DNA of 64,000 nt from assembly GCF_947492555.1 (NCBI RefSeq), contig NZ_CANLNE010000001.1:124001-188000 (forward strand). The letters run 5' to 3'. The stretch's first letter is position 1; every line of letters begins with the position of its first letter. This DNA is from an uncultured Roseobacter sp. Lineage in GTDB: Bacteria > Pseudomonadota > Alphaproteobacteria > Rhodobacterales > Rhodobacteraceae. The notes beneath the pieces are model-generated. The model worked only from the letters and a program-made list of their open reading frames with translations, searched no databases and was not told the origin of the DNA. Position numbers and translations under genes: made by a program. Positions 9,545 to 17,767 of this stretch are shown in pieces.

Positions 9545-10128
9545 CAGACACTTACCCCCAATTCGAACCCGCGACCTTCCGCAAAATCCGCCTCGAGCAG
9601 GGCGATCGCGACGGTCTCGACACCTTCCTCAACCCCCTGATGCTCCAGAAACACAAGCGCGCCGTAGTCATCTGCCATCGCCCGCAGCACCCCGGTGAAA
9701 AGGTGCCCACAGCCGGGAATGTCGCCTTCGCAATTCAAGCTGAACTGATGCGGATTATGTTCCCGAAGCTCAATCCGTGGCAAAACCAGATCGGCCACGG
9801 CCAGTCGGGCGCGGTCGGGCAAATCATCCAGCGAATGCAGGAAATCCAGGAAATTGACACCACCAAAGCGCAGCAACCTGCGCAAGGCCTCCAGATTGGG
9901 GTGCGAAACAAGATAGGTGCCGATGTCTTCCATCAACTCATCGTAGGGGCGGTCGAGCACGTCACAGACGGCAGCCAGAACACGCGGTGTCAGGCTGTCT
10001 TCATAGGTCCACATCGCCTCGAACTCGACGAACCCCAGATCCGCATTGCGCGCAACGGCAGCCCATTGTGCATTGCCGTAGCTGTCAACGACAAACCGTT
10101 GAATAGCTCTGTTCACAAGCCCATGCAT
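9544..10128 (-). CDS. H-NOX haem/NO-binding-type sensor protein
   Basis: About 194 residues from ATG 10128, chosen because GAGG lies 5 bases upstream and the protein then begins MHGLVNRAIQRFV, like other H-NOX proteins. The proximal haem His is present in GTYLVSHPNLEALRRLLRF. The usual YxSxR motif, which contacts the haem propionates, is not: the aligned stretch reads LNCEGDIPGCGHL, giving Cys, Gly and Ile where Tyr, Ser and Arg are expected. Haem binding may therefore be altered. The gene is directly upstream of, and overlaps, the cyclase carrying the matching HNOBA domain, which fixes its role as the sensor half of a two-protein c-di-GMP switch. Confidence 0.88.
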   Translation of the reverse strand: MHGLVNRAIQRFVVDSYGNAQWAAVARNADLGFVEFEAMWTYEDSLTPRVLAAVCDVLDRPYDELMEDIGTYLVSHPNLEALRRLLRFGGVNFLDFLHSLDDLPDRARLAVADLVLPRIELREHNPHQFSLNCEGDIPGCGHLFTGVLRAMADDYGALVFLEHQGVEEGVETVAIALLEADFAEGRGFELGVSV

Positions 10129-10226
10129 GATTGCCTCATTTCCGTAACAGGCCGGACAATGAAGCCTAGCAGTTAACAAAGAGCCAACATCGCCAATTGT
10201 ACAGATAATTTCAGGCCAACTGCATG

Positions 10227-11789
10227 CTAGAAGTCCGTCGGAGCGCCCCCTTCAGCTTTGCGACGGTCAACGAAGTCAGCCAGTTCTTCGCGGATGGCGT
10301 CCTCCATGGGTGGGGCCTCAAAACTGCCGATGATCTCCTTGAACATCAGATGCGCGCGCTCCGGAGTCCAGACGGCGCCTGCCACCTCCCAGCCTTCGTA
10401 GTTTTTCCAGTCACTCAGAAAGGGTTGATAGAAGGCGGTCGTGTATCTGTCCTGCGTATGCTGGATGCCGAAAAAATGTCCCGCGTTGCCAACAGATTTA
10501 ATGGCCTCCAGCGCGATCTCATCAGGGCCGGTCGCCGTGATTTGCGGATCCATATAGCGTTGAATTTGCTGCAGGATTTCGCAATCCATGATGAATTTCT
10601 CCGGGCTCGCGATCAGCCCCCCCTCTAGCCAACCCGCCGCGTGGTAAACCATGTTCGTGCCCGATTGCACGGCGGCCCAGAGGCTGTTGGAGGTTTCCCA
10701 CATCGCCTGCCCGTCGGGCACATTGGCGGCGCAGACCCCGCTCGACCGCATCGGCAGGCCATAAAACCGGCACAGCTGCCCAGTCATCTGCGTGGCGCGC
10801 ATGTATTCCGGGGTGCCGAACGCTGGCGCGCCCGATTTCATATCCACATTCGAGGTAAAGGTCCCGATGGCCACGGGGCAGCCCGGTTTGATGATTTGCG
10901 CGAGCACCACCGCACAGAGCGCCTCGGCCAGGGATTGTGCCACGGCCCCGGCCATGGTGACGGGCGCCATGGCACCGGCCAAGGTAAAGGGCGTGACCAC
11001 CAACCCCTGTCCGCGCCGGGCCATGCGCATCCACCCATCCAGCATCGGAATGTCGTGCTTGAGCGGTGAGGTAGAGTTGATATTCGTGTACATTCTGGGG
11101 CTTGCATCGAATTCTTCATGTGACAGACCGCCCGCGATACGCACCATTTCCATCACATCTTCGACACGCTCTTTACCCAGCGAATAGGCGTGCATCACCT
11201 TGTCCGTGAGCGTCAGTTTGTCATAGACAACGTCCAGATGACGGATCGATGCGTGTAGATCCACAGGCTCCACCGGATAGCCGCCGGCAAAGTGGATGCA
11301 GTTGAAATACTGGGTCAACTTTAGCAGGTTCCGACACATCTCACGCGTGCCAGGCACCTTGGTGCCCCGCTCCATATCCCAATAGTTGGGCGGCGATGAG
11401 ACGTTGCCAAAGAGCAGGTTGCGCCCACCGACGGTGATCGTGCGGTCGAGATTGCGCGGGGTCAGGGTGAATTCCGACGGCGCCTTGGCGATCCACTCCA
11501 TCACGAAGTCCCGGCCCATGCGGACATTCTCGCCGTTGATGGTGCACCCTGCCTTGCGCAGGATGTCCAGGGCTTCGTGGTTCAGAAACTCGACGCCGAT
11601 TTCTTCGAGAATGCGCATGGCACCATCGTGAATGGCCGCGACCCCCTCGGGCGAGAGCGGCTCGGTCGGTGCGTCCGTGTTGACCGGCGGGTTCCACGGC
11701 ATCTGCTCGATCACGGCGCTTCCGCGGCGTGTCGCGGCACCTGCCCGCCCGCCGCCGCGTGTTCTGCGTTTGGTTGTTGACATGCCCAT
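10227..11789 (-). CDS. MttB-family (trimethylamine/betaine-type) methyltransferase
   Basis: About 520 residues, the usual length for the MttB superfamily; AGGAGG lies about 8 bases before ATG 11789. Family features include GAMRILEEIGVEFLNHEAL at the N-terminus, the glycine-rich FGNVSSPPNYWDMERGTK and the C-terminal AHLMFKEIIGSFEAPPM. The frame is continuous without an internal amber codon, so this is a non-pyrrolysine member; the characterised members demethylate quaternary amines such as glycine betaine and pass the methyl group to a corrinoid protein. No corrinoid protein or reactivase gene lies beside it. A basic tail (STTKRRTRGGGRAG) precedes the fold. The substrate is unknown; a carnitine locus that would yield glycine betaine lies 8 kb away. 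Confidence 0.9.
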   Translation of the reverse strand: MGMSTTKRRTRGGGRAGAATRRGSAVIEQMPWNPPVNTDAPTEPLSPEGVAAIHDGAMRILEEIGVEFLNHEALDILRKAGCTINGENVRMGRDFVMEWIAKAPSEFTLTPRNLDRTITVGGRNLLFGNVSSPPNYWDMERGTKVPGTREMCRNLLKLTQYFNCIHFAGGYPVEPVDLHASIRHLDVVYDKLTLTDKVMHAYSLGKERVEDVMEMVRIAGGLSHEEFDASPRMYTNINSTSPLKHDIPMLDGWMRMARRGQGLVVTPFTLAGAMAPVTMAGAVAQSLAEALCAVVLAQIIKPGCPVAIGTFTSNVDMKSGAPAFGTPEYMRATQMTGQLCRFYGLPMRSSGVCAANVPDGQAMWETSNSLWAAVQSGTNMVYHAAGWLEGGLIASPEKFIMDCEILQQIQRYMDPQITATGPDEIALEAIKSVGNAGHFFGIQHTQDRYTTAFYQPFLSDWKNYEGWEVAGAVWTPERAHLMFKEIIGSFEAPPMEDAIREELADFVDRRKAEGGAPTDF

Positions 11790-11898
11790 GCGGTTGCCCT
11801 CCTCGCACCTCTGTCTTCATAAAGGGCAGAGGCGCTGGCAGGCAGCCGTCTTGTTCGCGACGGATTCAGTCGTTTTTATGCGCGTTCTCTGACAGCGG

Positions 11899-12597
11899 TC
11901 ACGGGTCCTGCGCGGCAATCCAGTCGGGAAGCGCGGAGATATCATCAAAAACCGCATCCGCGAGCGGCGTTAGCACATCGCGCCCGGCAAGCCCGGTCAG
12001 CACGCCGACACAGCGCATGCCAGCGGCCCGCCCGGCCTGCAGATCATGGGTGCTGTCGCCGACCATGACAATCTGCTCCACCGGCAAATCGACGGCCTGA
12101 GCAAAGGCCAGAAGCTGCCCCGGCGCGGGTTTGCCACCATGGCCGCTGTCAAAGCCAACGATGAAATCGAGAAACTCGGTTACGCCTGCGCGTGCCAGAT
12201 GTGTCCGGGCAGGCGCTTCGGCATCGTTGGTCGCCACGCCCAGACGCAGACCATTTTGCCGTAAACCGCTGAGGAAGGGGATCAGCGGCACCGCCTCCAC
12301 CTGCGGCGCCCGCTCGGCCTCCGTGTTCAGGAAATCCAGCAGGCTGGTCATTGAATGCCCCTGCATATGCGGCAACAAGATTTCCGCCACCTCCCCAGGT
12401 GTGCCTGCAATAACGACGCTGTCGGGCTGAAATCGTCGTTGCGCGTAGTCAAATCCGATGATCGCGCCCAGGTCCTCCGCGCCTTGCGCATCAGACGTCA
12501 CGCCCTCGAGAAAGCTGGCCGCCCAGGTCTCCCATGTCGCGGCGAAATCAAAGAGTGTCCCGTCCTTGTCGAAAAGCGCACCGCGCACCGCCGTCAT
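11899..12597 (-). CDS. HAD-family hydrolase (phosphoglycolate phosphatase-like)
   Basis: About 232 residues with all HAD motifs: motif I LFDKDGTLFDF (nucleophile Asp), motif II GVATNDAE, motif III Lys in GHGGKPAPGQL and motif IV VMVGDSTHDLQAG. The helical cap between motifs I and II is typical of the Gph/PGP subfamily, which dephosphorylates small phosphometabolites; the substrate is not determined. It overlaps the upstream DUF3572 gene by four bases (ATGA), so the two are translated from one message. Cytoplasmic. Confidence 0.9.
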   Translation of the reverse strand: MTAVRGALFDKDGTLFDFAATWETWAASFLEGVTSDAQGAEDLGAIIGFDYAQRRFQPDSVVIAGTPGEVAEILLPHMQGHSMTSLLDFLNTEAERAPQVEAVPLIPFLSGLRQNGLRLGVATNDAEAPARTHLARAGVTEFLDFIVGFDSGHGGKPAPGQLLAFAQAVDLPVEQIVMVGDSTHDLQAGRAAGMRCVGVLTGLAGRDVLTPLADAVFDDISALPDWIAAQDP

Positions 12598-12875
12598 GTC
12601 CAGTTGACCTCCTCGCCGCCTGGAAGCACCTGTCGGGCGCGCATCACGCTGTCATAACCTACACCGAGCGTATCGCAGGCCTGAACCACCCAAGTGTCAT
12701 CCATCATGACGAAATCCATGACCGACACCAGAAACACCGGGTCCGTGGCCCCGGCCCGCAGATCGGATTCCGCAGCCCCCGTTGCCCCCAGAAACACCGG
12801 CAGAAGCTCTTCATTCCCCGCCAGCCAGCCCAACAGCCTGATCCCAAAGACTTCGGCGGATTCCCGCGTGTACAT
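12594..12875 (-). CDS. DUF3572 family protein
   Basis: A 93-residue protein matching the small alphaproteobacterial DUF3572 family: IRLLGWLAGNEELLPVFLGA, then TDPVFLVSVMDFVMMDDTWV. The function is unknown. In many alphaproteobacteria this family lies beside pleD/divK-type genes, and here it is divergent from a pleD homologue, sharing a 100-base intergenic region. Its stop overlaps the HAD hydrolase start by four bases. Confidence 0.85.
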   Translation of the reverse strand: MYTRESAEVFGIRLLGWLAGNEELLPVFLGATGAAESDLRAGATDPVFLVSVMDFVMMDDTWVVQACDTLGVGYDSVMRARQVLPGGEEVNWT

Positions 12876-12977
12876 GATGGTTTGCCTGCAGATTGCCTCT
12901 CATTCGAAACCCTTTGTTAACCAAATTCAGCGCAATGTCGATCATCGGAAATTAACCCTCGAAAGGACGCAGAGCGC

Positions 12978-14381
12978 GTGCAGGGCAAAATTCTCATCGT
13001 GGATGCGATCTCGACAAATCGTATTGTTTTAAAGGTCAAACTCGCCTCTGCCTTCTATGAGGTGATTCAGGCTGCAACGGCCGATGAGGCCTGCGTTGCA
13101 GCGTTGCGACACGATCCTGATCTGATCATTTCCGCAATGGCCCTGCCTGATTGCGACGCGGCAGAGCTTTGCAACAGGCTCAAACGCAGCCCCCAGACCC
13201 GTGCCATCCCGATGATGGTGGTGGGATGCCGTCCCGACGCAGACACACGGCTCAAGGCGCTTGAGGCCGGTGTTCAGGACGTGATGTTGAAACCCATCGA
13301 TGACACACTGCTGCTGGCCCGTGTCCGCAGTCTGATCCGCGCCCATAATTCGGCAGCGGAATGGCAGATGCGCGATGATACGTCCCGCGCCCTGGGCTTT
13401 GCTGAGGAATCGATGGAATTCGGGCCTCCGGGCCGCGCCGTGCTGGTCGGGTCGGACGCCGCTACGGCCCACAACTGGATGACCCTGCTCCGCCCGCATC
13501 TGCGCACCAGCCTGGATTTCAGCACGCCCGAGACCGCCTTGCGGGATCTCTCACCGGGCAAGGTGCCGGACGTCTTCATCCTGACCCTGGCGGAGGACGA
13601 CAACAATACCAGCGATGTCCTGCGCCTGCTGGCTGCAATCCGCGCCACGGCAATCACCCGCCATTCAGGGATCCTGGTACTGCAGTCACGTCCCGATCCC
13701 GGATTGGGGGCCTATGCGCTCGATCTGGGGGCCGACGATTTGATGACCGACGGCTTCGACGTGGCCGAGCTGACCCTGCGGGTTAAGGCGATGCTGCGCC
13801 GCAAGCGGATTGCCGACCAGTTGCGCGCCACCGTGCGCACCGGCCTGCAGGCGGCTGTGTCCGACCCGCTCACCGGGCTGCACAATCGGCGTTATGCGAT
13901 GCCACATCTGGCCCGCGTGGCGGAACACTCTGCTGCAACGGGACGCAGCTTTGCCGTGATGGTGGCTGATCTGGATCATTTCAAACGGATCAACGACCTT
14001 TACGGCCATGCTTCGGGCGATGCGGTGCTCGTTGAAACCGCCCGTCGGTTGCGCGACAATCTGCGCGGCGTCGACCTGATCGCCCGGATCGGTGGTGAAG
14101 AATTCCTGATCGTGATGCCCGCGACCCCGCTGTCAGAAGCGCGTGCCGCGGCAAGCCGACTGTGCCGCAAGATCGGCGGGCGTGGGTTCACCGTGCCCGG
14201 CGCGGACGAACCGATCAAGGTCACCGTCTCCATCGGCGTCACCATCGGCGGCATGCGAGCCAAACATGAAGCCAAAGAGCAGCAGGACGCCAACATGCTG
14301 CTCGACGCAGCGGACAAGGCGCTCTATGCGGCCAAGCTGCAGGGCCGCAATCAGGTCAACCTCAATCGGCCCGCAGCCTGA
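12978..14381 (+). CDS. pleD: PleD-like response regulator/diguanylate cyclase with degenerate receiver
   Basis: About 467 residues from GTG 12978: REC1 (1-125), REC2 (150-275) and GGDEF (295-460), the PleD order and length. The cyclase looks active: IGGEEFLIVMP with an RxxD inhibitory site (RGVD) five residues upstream. REC1 is degenerate: the phospho-acceptor stretch reads DLIISAMALP where PleD has DIILLDVMMP, so the Asp is Ala, and one of the acidic pair is changed (ILIVDAIS); the conserved Lys (MLKPIDD) is kept. Control by phosphorylation, as known for Caulobacter PleD, is therefore unlikely here. Two TTAACC half-sites (12917, 12952), like halves of a CtrA box, lie upstream, but no full TTAA-N7-TTAA site is present. 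Confidence 0.9.
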   Translation: MQGKILIVDAISTNRIVLKVKLASAFYEVIQAATADEACVAALRHDPDLIISAMALPDCDAAELCNRLKRSPQTRAIPMMVVGCRPDADTRLKALEAGVQDVMLKPIDDTLLLARVRSLIRAHNSAAEWQMRDDTSRALGFAEESMEFGPPGRAVLVGSDAATAHNWMTLLRPHLRTSLDFSTPETALRDLSPGKVPDVFILTLAEDDNNTSDVLRLLAAIRATAITRHSGILVLQSRPDPGLGAYALDLGADDLMTDGFDVAELTLRVKAMLRRKRIADQLRATVRTGLQAAVSDPLTGLHNRRYAMPHLARVAEHSAATGRSFAVMVADLDHFKRINDLYGHASGDAVLVETARRLRDNLRGVDLIARIGGEEFLIVMPATPLSEARAAASRLCRKIGGRGFTVPGADEPIKVTVSIGVTIGGMRAKHEAKEQQDANMLLDAADKALYAAKLQGRNQVNLNRPAA

Positions 14382-14405
14382 GCAATTTCAATACTTTATA
14401 CCGTT

Positions 14406-14909
14406 TTATTGATGTGGTTTCCGCGACTTCAGGCCGCGCCGCAGAACCTCTTCGATCTCTTCGGCATAGGCCGCGCGCTCTGCATCGCTCATATTCGCGA
14501 CAACTTCCAGCCACGCGTCCTGGGCAACCTGCTGCACTCTGATCGCGGTTTGCGCCTGACGGGTCACAACATCGGACAAGGCCTGTGCATCAAAGGGAGA
14601 GGCGCGCAACGTTGCCAGCGTTTCGAGATAGAGCGCGCGCCGCGCCGTACGGTCCGGCAGATCGCCCTTCTTTCCCGCACGGACCGCCTGGATCACGGAC
14701 CGGCGTTCCTCCCGTGGCAAGGCAATCATGTAAGGTAATCCATACGCCCCGAACCCGGCAGAACGCGGGCCGCCTCTTTTTTCATCACCGTGCCGCAACG
14801 CAGTGCCGGCGATCAGCCCTACGACAGCAAGGTTCAGCGCCAGGGACAGCCCAAGGATTACCTTGATCCGGCGCGATATCCGCGGTCGTTTCGGGGGGGT
14901 GTCCTGCAT
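14406..14909 (-). CDS. periplasmic heavy-metal-sensor-like membrane protein
   Basis: About 167 residues: a basic N-terminus, one transmembrane helix (about 16-37, VILGLSLALNLAVVGLIAGT) and a helical periplasmic domain with ALPREERRSVIQAVR and a repeated Arg/Glu-rich pattern, as in the Spy/CpxP/ZraP-like 'periplasmic heavy metal sensor' family. GGAG lies 8 bases before the ATG. It is the third gene of a sigma factor/anti-sigma/sensor string and starts three bases after the anti-sigma gene, so it is probably the sensory or co-regulatory part of that system (inference). The ligand is unknown. Confidence 0.8.
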   Translation of the reverse strand: MQDTPPKRPRISRRIKVILGLSLALNLAVVGLIAGTALRHGDEKRGGPRSAGFGAYGLPYMIALPREERRSVIQAVRAGKKGDLPDRTARRALYLETLATLRASPFDAQALSDVVTRQAQTAIRVQQVAQDAWLEVVANMSDAERAAYAEEIEEVLRRGLKSRKPHQ

Positions 14910-14912
14910 GGC

Positions 14913-15284
14913 TCAGTCTCCGTCCAGATCCCAGCCGAAGCTGGTCAGTTCCGCGGTCGTACTCATGACCTCCGCACTCTCGTATCCCAGAATCAATGCG
15001 CCTGCATCGGGCAAGGTCTCGGGCGGGCTCCACCCGATCCACACGCCTGCCGTGGCAGCCGCCACCAGCCCCCCCATGCCCTGCCAGCCCCCGAGGAGAT
15101 CAGCAACCCATGCCCGCAGCCCCGGGCGCACCACATCGTGTCGGTCTTGAGTCGGTTGCAGGACATCCGCATCCGCCAGCACCTGTGCCATCAGCGCCTC
15201 TGTCACCTCCGGCGGATGGGCTCGGGCAGCGTCAAACAAGGCGTCCAGCGCCTCCGTTTCCGCGTCATTATCCTGCTTTTTCAT
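14913..15284 (-). CDS. putative membrane-bound anti-sigma factor
   Basis: About 123 residues. ATG 15284 is preferred since GGGA lies 7 bases upstream; ATG 15290 and GTG 15305 are in frame. The acidic helical N-terminus (TEALDALFDAARAHPPEVTE) is like the sigma-binding part of short anti-sigma proteins, followed by one membrane helix (GGLVAAATAGVWIGW) and a small periplasmic tail. Start and end overlap or abut the ECF sigma gene and the metal-sensor gene, which is the main support for the call; sequence similarity to a named family is not clear. Confidence 0.7.
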   Translation of the reverse strand: MKKQDNDAETEALDALFDAARAHPPEVTEALMAQVLADADVLQPTQDRHDVVRPGLRAWVADLLGGWQGMGGLVAAATAGVWIGWSPPETLPDAGALILGYESAEVMSTTAELTSFGWDLDGD

Positions 15285-15870
15285 CTTCATATCCCAATTC
15301 TGCACGCCGTCCGGCCAAGAGGTCGATCAGCGCGCGTTTGCCCCGCGCCGTCAGGCTTTCCACCGCGCGCGGACCGATCTCCATCACCTGCGCAATCTCG
15401 GGGTTCGACAGCCCCTCGATATGACGCAGCACCACCGCCTGCCGTTGCCGCGCCGGCAGCTGATCCAGCGCACCCTGAAGCGCATCATGGCGCGCCCTGT
15501 TCTGTATCTGCTCCACCGCGCCGGGTTTCGGATCCTCCGGTTCGGCGATCTCGTCGAGGCCAACACCGCGCCGCTTGCGCAACCGGTCTGTGCAGAGGTT
15601 GGCCGTGACGCGGTAGAGCCACGTCGTCACCTGCGCTTCACCCTGCCGCCAGTCCGGAGCCATCCGCCACAACCGCACCATCGCCTCCTGTGCCACGTCC
15701 TCCGCTTCGGCCCCGTCACCAAGCAGGCGCAGGGCATGCCCAAAGACACGCGGCAGGAGCCGCGCCGTCAACGTGCGGGCCGCCGTGGGATCGCCGTTGG
15801 CATAGAGCACCAAAAGCGCATCATCCGTCGCAGAAGCTGGGTCGTCCGGCGGCATATCCATTCCGAGCAT
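15268..15870 (-). CDS. ECF-type RNA polymerase sigma factor
   Basis: About 200 residues from ATG 15870 (a TTG at 15894 is also in frame; neither has a strong ribosome binding site). Sigma region 2 is clear (LRLLGDGAEAEDVAQEAMVR, then LWRMAPDWRQGEAQVTTWLY), as is region 4 (LPARQRQAVVLRHIEGLSN, PEIAQVMEIGPRAVESLTA). It should direct RNA polymerase to a small regulon under control of the adjacent anti-sigma protein. The 3' end overlaps the anti-sigma gene. Probable targets include its own operon and the neighbouring EF-hand gene (inference). Confidence 0.92.
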   Translation of the reverse strand: MLGMDMPPDDPASATDDALLVLYANGDPTAARTLTARLLPRVFGHALRLLGDGAEAEDVAQEAMVRLWRMAPDWRQGEAQVTTWLYRVTANLCTDRLRKRRGVGLDEIAEPEDPKPGAVEQIQNRARHDALQGALDQLPARQRQAVVLRHIEGLSNPEIAQVMEIGPRAVESLTARGKRALIDLLAGRRAELGYEDEKAG

Positions 15871-15932
15871 CGATAAGTGGCTGCGGACGTGCAATCAAGT
15901 CACGCCGCAGCCCATTGCCTTGATCTGAGACG

Positions 15933-16397
15933 TTACTCGGCGGGCGCGCGTCCCTTGCGGTGCCCTTTCATATTGGCCCGCGCCGCATCGAATTCTGCCT
16001 CCGAAATGGTGCCGTTACCATCTGTGTCGACCCGGTCGAACCGGCGCTCTGCCCGCTCTGCGCGGTCTGGCTTCTGCATCTCTTCAGCGGAAAGCTTGCC
16101 GTCCGCATTCGTATCCAGCCGTTCGATCATTCGGCTGGCAAAGGCACGGGCACGTTCTGCCCCCGCTGCTTCGAGCTCTTCCTGGGTCAGGAAACCATCG
16201 CCGTCGGTGTCGGCGCTTGCCATGCGGGCAGCACCGCGCGCCTGCATCTCTTCCTTGGTGATCTGACCATCGCTGTTGCTATCCAGCGTCTCAAAATCGA
16301 TCGGGGCGCCATGGTGCCCGCCGCGGGCATAGACAGCCCCACCTGCAACAGCGATGGCAGTGGCCGCGATCAGGCCGATAAATACTGTATTTTTCAT
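15933..16397 (-). CDS. secreted EF-hand calcium-binding protein
   Basis: A 154-residue protein with a signal peptide (VFIGLIAATAIAVAGGAVYA) and four canonical EF-hand loops: DSNSDGQITKEE, DTDGDGFLTQEE, DTNADGKLSAEE and DTDGNGTISEAE. All four have the acidic residues at positions 1, 3, 5 and 12, so calcium binding is likely. GGAG lies 8 bases before the ATG. Role in the periplasm unknown. It lies directly upstream of the ECF sigma gene on the same strand, a pairing that recurs in roseobacters, which suggests a shared regulon. Confidence 0.9.
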   Translation of the reverse strand: MKNTVFIGLIAATAIAVAGGAVYARGGHHGAPIDFETLDSNSDGQITKEEMQARGAARMASADTDGDGFLTQEELEAAGAERARAFASRMIERLDTNADGKLSAEEMQKPDRAERAERRFDRVDTDGNGTISEAEFDAARANMKGHRKGRAPAE

Positions 16398-16592
16398 CTC
16401 GATACTCCAAAAGGTTATGTCCGTTTGCGACCCTCTTTGCGGGGTTGGACAGTCATTTTACGGAGGCGTGTCCATTTCCCGTCGCAAAATTTTTCAGCAG
16501 GTCTTCGCGACATCCCGCCGCAGCGACAACGCCGTGTCTTTTATTTGCCGCGTTAAAGGCGCATTAGGAACGGATGTGAAAGGATCCGGTTC

Positions 16593-17018
16593 ATGTCAGA
16601 CATCTCGCAAGCCCCCTCCAGCCTGTCCTCAAGCAGTGCCGAGGTGCATCAGGAAGAGCGCGACACCAAGCGTGCCATGCTGCGGGGATGGAGCCGTAAA
16701 TGCCCGAATTGCGGCAGCGGTCCCTTGCTGAAATCCTATCTCAAGGTCAACGACAGCTGTTCGGTGTGCCGCGAGGAATTGCACCACCACCGCGCCGACG
16801 ATGGGCCCGCATATTTGACGATCCTCTTTGTCGGCCACCTGATGGCGCCGTTGCTGCATCTGGTCTTTGTAAAATGGCGGCCGGAACCAATGACTCTATT
16901 TACCATTTTTGCGGTTGGCTGTGTCGGCCTGTCGCTTTACCTTTTGCCACGACTGAAGGGGGCCATTGTCGGCTACCAATGGGCGCGCGGCATGGGTGGG
17001 TTTGGCAAATCGCTCTAG
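16593..17018 (+). CDS. DUF983 family membrane protein
   Basis: A 141-residue protein: soluble N-terminus, then two CxxC pairs (KCPNCGSG, SCSVCREEL) that would bind a metal, then two membrane helices (about 75-95 and 100-120; LTILFVGHLMAPLLHLVF, LFTIFAVGCVGLSLYLL). This is the DUF983 layout; function unknown. It is divergent from the EF-hand gene and followed at 40 bases by the NUDIX gene on the same strand. Confidence 0.88.
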   Translation: MSDISQAPSSLSSSSAEVHQEERDTKRAMLRGWSRKCPNCGSGPLLKSYLKVNDSCSVCREELHHHRADDGPAYLTILFVGHLMAPLLHLVFVKWRPEPMTLFTIFAVGCVGLSLYLLPRLKGAIVGYQWARGMGGFGKSL

Positions 17019-17057
17019 CTACACGCGGTGAGCCCCCAGAACCCAAGGGGGCAGCGC

Positions 17058-17765
17058 ATGCCAGAGACACGCACACCGGATAAATCTGCCATACGACATG
17101 CGGCGACGGTCATCGTGCTGCGGGATCGTGAAACGCATCCGAAAATCCTGATGGGCCAGCGGGGCGCGCGGGCCGCCTTCATGCCAAACAAATTCGTCTT
17201 TCCCGGCGGTGCGGTGGATGTGGGTGACGCAAAGGTTCCGCTGGCGGGCGCACTGCCAGCGCTCTGCGCCACCCGTTTGGCCGAAGATGCCCGCGCCGCG
17301 ACCCCGCACGCCTTGGCAGTCGCCGCGATTCGTGAACTTTGGGAAGAAACGGGCCTTGTGCTGGGCGCATCCGGCGCGTGGCCCGACAAGGTCCCCGATG
17401 ACTGGCAAGGCTTTGCAGCGAGAGGGTATCTCCCCTCGGCCGCGGGGATGCAATTCGTTTTTCGTGCACTCACGCCGCCGGGACGACCCCGCCGCTTTGA
17501 CGCGCGTTTCTTTCTTGTGGATGCCGGAGACATCGCGAATGATCCCGATGATTTTTCCGCCGCCAGCGACGAGCTGTCACATCTGCAATGGGTCAGCCTG
17601 CGCGATGCACGCTCCTTCGACATGCCGTTCATCACCGAAGTCGTCCTCTCCGAGATCCAGGCCCGTGCGACGGACAAAGCCCCGCCCGCCAGCATCCCCT
17701 TCTTCAAGAACAATGATGAAGAAAGCCTGTTTCTGCGGCTGCGGGGCGTGCCGATGTCCGGGTGA
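17058..17765 (+). CDS. NUDIX hydrolase
   Basis: About 235 residues. ATG 17058 is chosen because AGGGGG lies 7 bases upstream; a GTG at 17028 is in frame. The NUDIX box is split by an insertion: FVFPGGAVDVGD, then about 35 residues, then AAIRELWEETGLV. This long form resembles the NUDT7/NUDT19-type branch that hydrolyses CoA-like or nucleotide diphosphates; the substrate cannot be fixed. The gene converges on the EamA transporter with two bases between the ends. Confidence 0.88.
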   Translation: MPETRTPDKSAIRHAATVIVLRDRETHPKILMGQRGARAAFMPNKFVFPGGAVDVGDAKVPLAGALPALCATRLAEDARAATPHALAVAAIRELWEETGLVLGASGAWPDKVPDDWQGFAARGYLPSAAGMQFVFRALTPPGRPRRFDARFFLVDAGDIANDPDDFSAASDELSHLQWVSLRDARSFDMPFITEVVLSEIQARATDKAPPASIPFFKNNDEESLFLRLRGVPMSG

Positions 17766-17767
17766 CG

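Noticed and set aside
12917-12957. CtrA binding site upstream of the PleD-like gene
   Set aside because: Two TTAACC half-sites are present but not in the TTAA-N7-TTAA spacing, so only mentioned as half-sites.
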